Shown here: positions 59,501 through 64,000 of the stretch, one piece after another | Layout: each line of letters opens with the position of its first letter | Position numbering within the stretch: position 1 is the stretch's first letter | NCBI GenBank assembly: GCA_001632435.1 | Contig: KV424022.1 | Coordinates: 49,030 to 113,029, forward strand | Direction of reading: 5' to 3' | DNA from: Calocera cornea HHB12733 | Lineage: Eukaryota > Basidiomycota > Dacrymycetes > Dacrymycetales > Dacrymycetaceae | Length of the DNA: 64,000 bases | Program-made: the position numbers and the translations under genes | The notes under the pieces: generated by a model | Told to the model about the DNA's origin: nothing | The model's input: the letters and a program-made list of their open reading frames with translations, nothing else | Database searches by the model: none

Positions 59501-60419
59501 CAATATTGACCGGATCGCACGGCGACAGAGTCTCGAGGCGTTCAAACCCAGTGCATACAAACCGAGTGTTTACAAGCCCAGTGTCTACAAACCCAGTGGG
59601 GATGAGTTGGATGAGTTGGATGAGTCGGATGCTTCAATCATTGCAATCCCCCGTAACGAAGCCGCATTTCCCAGACAGTCGCATGTGTCAACCGGTGGTC
59701 CGAGTCTACCACCCAGCAGCGCCAAAATTCGCAAGATCGTGGAGTTGCTCACCGACATTGCCAACCGCTCGAATCGCCAGGAGAAGACGATCATATTCAG
59801 CCAGTTCACGGGCATGCTGGATCTGATAGAGCCCTTCCTGAAGCATCACCGCATCAAGTTCTCCCGGAGTGAGTCAAATATTCGCTAAGCAAAGCACTTG
59901 TTCTAATATGTCACGCAGTTGATGGGAGTCTCCGACCGACAGAGCGGGAACTGGCTATCAACAAGATCAAAAACGACAGTGCCACTACTGTCATTCTGAT
60001 CTCGTTCAAGGCTGGAGGCGTCGGGCTCAACCTTGTATGCTGCAACAATGTGATCCTCGTCGACTTGTGGTGGAACCCGGCATTGGAAGATCAGGCATTT
60101 GATCGCGCGCATCGGTGTGCAAACTCCAATGCTGAGGAGTCCCTATACTGAACGATTCTCCAGTCTTGGCCAAACTCGCGCCGTCAATATCTACAAGCTT
60201 GTCATCGAGAACACGGTTGAGGACCGCATTCTTACGGTGAGTTCCTCCCTTTCGAAGCGATGGCCGACCTGACAGGAACTACAGTTGCAGGACAAGAAGC
60301 GCGAAGTTGCGACAGTTGCTCTCAGCGGCGGAAAGCTCAGCAAGAACAAACTTGAGCTGAATGATCTCATTGCCCTTTTCCGGCCTTCTTCGAAGCATGA
60401 TGATGACGACGACGACTGA
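56588..60419 (+). CDS. SNF2 helicase of the RAD5/RAD16/ULS1 type
   Basis: Chromatin or DNA-repair ATPase. An 11-base first exon (56588-56598, MSDS after joining) splices to 56655, giving [20 protein letters not shown], more likely than the internal ATG at 56642. The N-terminal 400 residues are Pro/Tyr-rich and disordered. ATPase motifs: [27 protein letters not shown] (Walker A), [15 protein letters not shown], a split Walker [36 protein letters not shown]-lobe: [78 protein letters not shown]. Between the lobes CKICLEPLPKG and CVDC look like a RING that has lost its middle ligands. A KPS[AV]Y repeat follows it. The acidic end is a run of Asp. Activity as a ubiquitin ligase is doubtful. Confidence 0.9.
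59547..59606 (+). repeat. Tandem 15-base repeat coding KPS(A/V)Y
   Basis: Four tandem 15-base units in the SNF2 gene encode [20 protein letters not shown]. Slightly diverged codons suggest it is not brand new. It sits in the linker between helicase lobes. Confidence 0.85.
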
Positions 60420-60804
60420 CCTGTCATTGCCCCACTCTCTCGCGTCTTTCCTCCCCGTTATGATTTTGCGATCTCTGCTTGTGTGCATTCATCGCTTAGA
60501 CCTCAGCTCTAGGAGCTCATCATATGCATAATGCCCGGACAATGCTTCTTTGCATATTATATCGTTGCATTGTTGCCCCATAGAATCTCATTGTATCGTT
60601 CTCATAGCCCGCTGATATATCCGATGCAATCATCACCGTCCAAACGATGAGGAGTCATTCCGGCTTTCGATGCGGGGAAATGTGACGCGTTCAAGAAGGC
60701 GGAGGTATTTCCACCCAGGCCATGCGGTCAAGATCCCCAGGGCTGGAGGTAGTCAGTCGTCGCCACCACCTTCCTCTACAGAACGACTCACTCTGTCAAG
60801 CATA
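60420..60804. promoter_or_regulatory. CSN1 upstream region
   Basis: 385 bases between the end of the SNF2 gene and the CSN1 start. The frame at 60670 that reads into CSN1 is open, but the upstream part (MRGNVTRSRRRR) is not family-like; ATG 60805 is preferred. Confidence 0.4.
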
Positions 60805-62551
60805 ATGGTCTCTACTCTCAGTGATGAGCCCGAGGTCGAGGAGCAGCTTGCTCAGCAACAAGAGCAGCTCCAGCCGTCGACGTCCGCCGCAGCGTCTAGG
60901 GACTTTATGAGTCGCACCAAGCCCGAGGTCAAGGTGGACAGCGATCATCCGTTCGACTTGGAGACATATATTTCATCGTACTCCGGTACGCACTTTCAAT
61001 CCATATTATATGAGCTTGTTTAGTTAAGTTACCTTGCGGTCCTGATCAGGCAAGACCCGCGCTCGCCGTCTCATGCACATCGCCTCTTGCTGTCCCACTC
61101 TCGCACCGCAAGCCTACCAGCTGGCTATCTCCACCCTTCTGACCATGCGTGATCCACATGCATACATGCATGCGGTTGCTGCATACAACCAGCTTCCTGG
61201 CGTGATGCAGGTGGATCAAGATCAAGCTTGGATAGATCGAGTGCGGGCGGAGAACCAGAACCAGCGAGAAAAGCTGGAGGTGGAGCTGCGGACCTATCAG
61301 AGCAACATGATCAAGGAGAGCATCAGGGTTAGGGCTTCGATACTTCCTGTGTGTGCTTGAGCTGAAGATCCATTAGATGGGGCATCGAGATTTGGGCGAC
61401 TTCTTCCGAGCCATCGGTGACTCTGGGCAGGCGATGAAACACTACACTAAATCGAGGGAGTTCAGCACGACGAGTCAGCATGTGTTAGAGATGTGCCTGT
61501 CCGTCCTTGAGGTAGGTACCTTCGCATGTGCGGCATTAGTATTGATGCTGATCATATCCCAGTTACTGATGGAACAAGAGTCATACAATCAACTGCAGAA
61601 CTTCGTCTACAAGGCGGAATCGGTTATCGACCCCGGTACACAGAATGCAGATGCGAAAGGAGGACCAAGGAAGAAGCCGACAAATCAGACTGGTATGGAG
61701 GACTCTCCTGTTGTCCAGAGCAAGCTGCAGGTTGCGAACGCACTTGGCTACCTCGGGCGGGGCGCCTATGAGCAGGCTGCGAGGGCATTCTTACAGGCGG
61801 GAACACAGCTGGGTGATTGGTCGAAGGTGAAGTCACTTATGCCGTGAAGTACGACATCTTAGCTGACGATGCGATAGATGATAACTCCTGGAGATATGGC
61901 GGTCTATGCCTCGCTTTGCTCCCTCGCTACTTTATCTCGGTCGGCAGTCAAGACGCTTGTGTTGGAAGACGAGAAGTTCCGTGTCTACCTAGAACAAGAG
62001 CCGTACATGCGCGACATACTCGAGGCATATATGAACAGCAAGTTCAAGGCTGTTCTGGAGCTACTCGAACGTCACTCTGCCCGTCATCTGCTCGATATCC
62101 ATCTATGGCCACACGTCCAACATCTCACCACTCGTATCCGTCGCAGGGCCATAATCCTTCACTTCCAACCCTACGCCAGCGTACAGCTGAGCCGTATGGC
62201 CGAGACCTTCGGCATCCCAGTCGCTGAGCTGGAGAAAGAAGTAATCGGCTTGATTCAAGACGGCGAGATTGCTGCGCGTGTCGACAGCACGGCGAAGGTG
62301 CTCAAAGCGAAGATCAAGGATCAGAGAGCAGCACTGTTTTCAAAAGCTCTGAAGGTTGGCGAGGATGCACAGGCCCAGAGTCGAAAGATTCTGTTGAGGA
62401 TGCGGCTGTAAGATGTTTTCTTCTATATTAATGTCGGCGCTGACACATAATGGACAGTGTGCAGAACAATCTCATCGTACACGAGCCCAAGGGCAAGATG
62501 CAGCCAGTCGTCCAATCGCCAACGCAGCCAGATATTCGCATGGCAGATTAG
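60805..62551 (+). CDS. CSN1: COP9 signalosome subunit 1 (CSN1)
   Basis: PCI-domain scaffold subunit of the COP9 signalosome, which removes NEDD8 from cullins. It starts MVSTLSDEPEVEEQ; an acidic, Gln-rich leader follows. Recognisable helical-repeat segments: DLETYISSYSGKTRARRLMH, ASCCPTLAPQAYQLAI, MGHRDLGDFFRAIGDSGQAM, KHYTKSREFSTTSQHVLEMC. PCI portion: VITPGDMAVYASLCSLATLS, EPYMRDILEAYMNSKFKAVL, HHTTRIRRR-like HLTTRIRRRAIILHFQPYAS, LSRMAETFGIPVAELEKEVI and IQDGEIAARVDSTAKVL. A last exon adds VQNNLIVHEPKGKMQP and the end PDIRMAD. Introns lie after SYS, ESIR, VLE, WSK and MRL. Confidence 0.9.
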
Positions 62552-62761
62552 ATTGCTGCTTTCGGGAGTGCTCTGTAGAGGGCAAGAGCGAGACAGTGCT
62601 GTTTTTTATATATTCTGCTAGCATCGAATCACAATTCGTTGAGCTCATTTCCCCGACGTGACTATCTCAGTTCTTATGATCTCGAACTGCGGTTTTTCAT
62701 TAGTGGTGTGGTGCAATGCTACGACTCAAAAAGGCTACGCCAAAGAGCCCACGAGTCTCAA
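62552..62761. other. CSN1 3' flank
   Basis: About 210 bases, no gene. AT-rich tail after the CSN1 stop. Confidence 0.5.
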
Positions 62762-63130
62762 TTATCCGCGAATCCTGATTCCGTGGGTTGGAGGCCGATC
62801 TCCTCCATCGCCACCGCGGTCCATTGCTGCTTGTAACGCAATCGCGGCCTCGTGGTCCGCCTGAATTTGGGCGGTGCGTCTCTCGTCGTCAGAGGTGGGA
62901 GAACCTTTGTCAGAGCCAGGAGGTGTGTCAGGAGGTGTGCCGTGCTCGTCTAATTGGGCGGCCAGCATGGCGTCTCTCCTCGCCACTGTCTCTAGCTCTT
63001 CCGGGGACAACACTCCCTCCTTGCGTTTGCCACGTCGTATGGCTTTCCTCTTTTCTTCACTGTACGGGTCACTAGTTGCAGCCGAGCTACTTCCAGGCTC
63101 CCGGGATGGGGTTCCTGGAGGAGGGGTATG
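62762..63130 (-). pseudogene. Minus-strand coding fragment cut by the retroelement
   Basis: A coding-looking segment with TPPPGTPSREPGSSSAA, then EEKRKAIRRGKRKEGVLSPE, ELETVARRDAMLAAQLDEHG, DERRTAQIQADHEAAIALQA, ending THGIRIRG. It runs off into the repeat-rich sequence at about 63130, where the reading (NTGTVQDST-like) becomes repeat-derived. It may be the 3' end of a gene separated from its front, or part of an older retroelement. No family is recognised. Confidence 0.4.
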
Positions 63131-63398
63131 ACGGAGTACCAAGAGGATACCGGATGGCCTGGTACTGTCCTGTACTGTGCCGGTATTACGCTGGTACTGT
63201 GCTGTATGTCCTGGTATCCGGATGGTAGTCGTCAGTAGAGTGCAGTAGAGTACCATAGGGTACGGTAGCGTACAAGAGAGTACCGGACGCCCCTGTAGAG
63301 TGGCGTAGGGTCCGTACAGATTTTGACGTGTCCCGTCTCCTACGGGCTAATCCACACTCGTACAACCATCTCCCGCTCCGTCCTGTGTTCTACGCTAG
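63127..63398 (+). mobile_element. Probable 5' LTR/leader of a copia-like retroelement
   Basis: About 270 bases full of GGTACTGT, GGTATCCGG and AGAGTACC-type words, directly before the gag start at 63402. Repetition of GTAC words and the position fit an LTR plus leader. The LTR ends are not defined; only one LTR lies in the window. The primer-binding site may include the AGGTTATGAGC around the start codon. Confidence 0.5.
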
Positions 63399-63401
63399 GT
63401 T

Positions 63402-63540
63402 ATGAGCCCTGCTAGCTCTTCTACGATGTCTGCTATATCCGACTTCAAAGATCTGAAGATAGACCGACTCAAGGACGATGGCTCCAACTGGACTACGTAC
63501 AAGGACATCATGCTTAATGCATTCGACCGACGCATGTGTA
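63402..63540 (+). mobile_element. Ty1/copia-type gag, N-terminal part
   Basis: Begins MSPASSSTMSAISDFKD and continues IDRLKDDGSNWTTYKDIML, then NAFDRRM. The DGSNWxxYKD block is typical of the gag start of basidiomycete copia elements. A GTAAGC follows at 63540, giving an apparent intron donor; the continuation in frame (KPCLPRIPF) is not gag-like. The rest of gag and pol lie outside the window, so completeness cannot be judged. Confidence 0.75.
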
Positions 63541-64000
63541 AGCCCTGCTTACCCAGAATTCCATTCACACCACTCCTACAACTTTCATATACGACACTCC
63601 TAATATTTCCTGAACATCAACTATTGGGCCCCACTGGGGCTGCATGCCGAGGGCTAAACCCTGACACCCTCTCAACATGCCGGAGCCGCATCCCCGGAGC
63701 CCCCGAGGGGCTGTGCACCCAGGTGATCCCTGACGCCCTCTCAACATGCCGGAGCCGCATTCCCGGGCCCCACTGGGGCCACACCTATACACCCGAGCCT
63801 CGCCGGGACTCGGGCTCCTGCCTATGGTAATTTTCTGTCATTCTCCGTCCCCTTCGTTCTCGATCTTCTTCCTTCCCTGCGGCCACCTTCCTAGTGCTGT
63901 ATCTAGACGTCTCTTGCAATATAGAACGGTCTTAACAGTATCCTGCGGTGCTCCCCCTGAAGAAGGTCAATTAGTGAGGGCATTATCCAAGGCCCTTTCA
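63541..64000. other. Non-coding stretch inside the retroelement region
   Basis: No protein is supported after the gag start. It holds the direct repeats described separately, and pyrimidine-rich sequence to the edge. It may be a long intron or an insertion in gag. Confidence 0.45.
63659..63766 (+). repeat. Two direct 39-base repeats, period 69
   Basis: 63659-63697 and 63728-63766 match at 37 of 39 positions (starting CCCTGACACC and CCCTGACGCC). Near them GGGCCCCACTGGGGC occurs twice, at 63626-63640 and 63765-63779, itself palindrome-like. A tandem array of this kind in a retroelement is unusual. Confidence 0.85.

Noticed and set aside
1..64000. CRISPR arrays, rRNA, bacterial-type operons
   Set aside because: None seen; spliced genes and fungal families throughout rule out prokaryotic origin.

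Overview
The window reads as nuclear DNA of a filamentous basidiomycete, most likely an Agaricomycete. Genes are dense and lie on both strands. They are cut by many 45-60 base GT-AG introns, and they include families I associate with Agaricomycetes: DUF6532, tandem DUF6535 membrane proteins, a Plavaka DDE transposase and a fungal APH-like kinase. No prokaryotic features are present. Gene models here were spliced by eye from donor, branch and acceptor signals and from protein continuity. Starts and short exons are the least certain parts.

Layout. From 1 to about 14 kb the region looks accessory. A DUF6532 gene (minus) lies head-to-head with an apparently intact four-exon Plavaka transposase (3027-6120). 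A small orphan protein lies tail-to-tail with it, followed by a MITE-like element with 33-base perfect inverted ends (7054-7458), an APH-family kinase, a 1028-residue orphan with an acidic tract and a six-cysteine cluster, and a 297-residue orphan. A 13-base motif (GTTCGATTTGGGG and close variants) recurs about fifteen times here in both orientations, in introns, flanks and coding sequence. I did not notice it in the rest of the window.

From 14 to 19 kb the genes are housekeeping: a WW-repeat protein, an ARL8 small GTPase split into eleven exons including one of 9 bases, a 47-residue OST4 candidate missed by size-limited ORF calling, and the PP2A activator PTPA. From 18.8 to 31.8 kb there are four tandem minus-strand DUF6535 genes, all with an intron at the same codon position, and a SET-domain gene on the opposite strand between copies 3 and 4.

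From 32.7 to 50 kb come a serine carboxypeptidase of the CPY type, two low-complexity nuclear-looking proteins, the COMPASS methyltransferase SET1, a four-TM protein, an orphan, and a small secreted protein. From 50 to 62.5 kb come a region with minus-strand coding fragments, an F-box protein, a medium-chain dehydrogenase/reductase, a SNF2 helicase of the RAD5/RAD16/ULS1 kind with an 11-base first exon, and COP9 signalosome subunit CSN1. The window ends in the 5' part of a Ty1/copia-like retrotransposon, which abuts a minus-strand coding fragment.

Functional links are limited. SET1 and the SNF2 protein act on chromatin, PTPA and CSN1 are general regulators, and ARL8 and CPY belong to the vacuole/lysosome system. 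There is no biosynthetic cluster. The most unusual material is the first 14 kb and the DUF6535 array.
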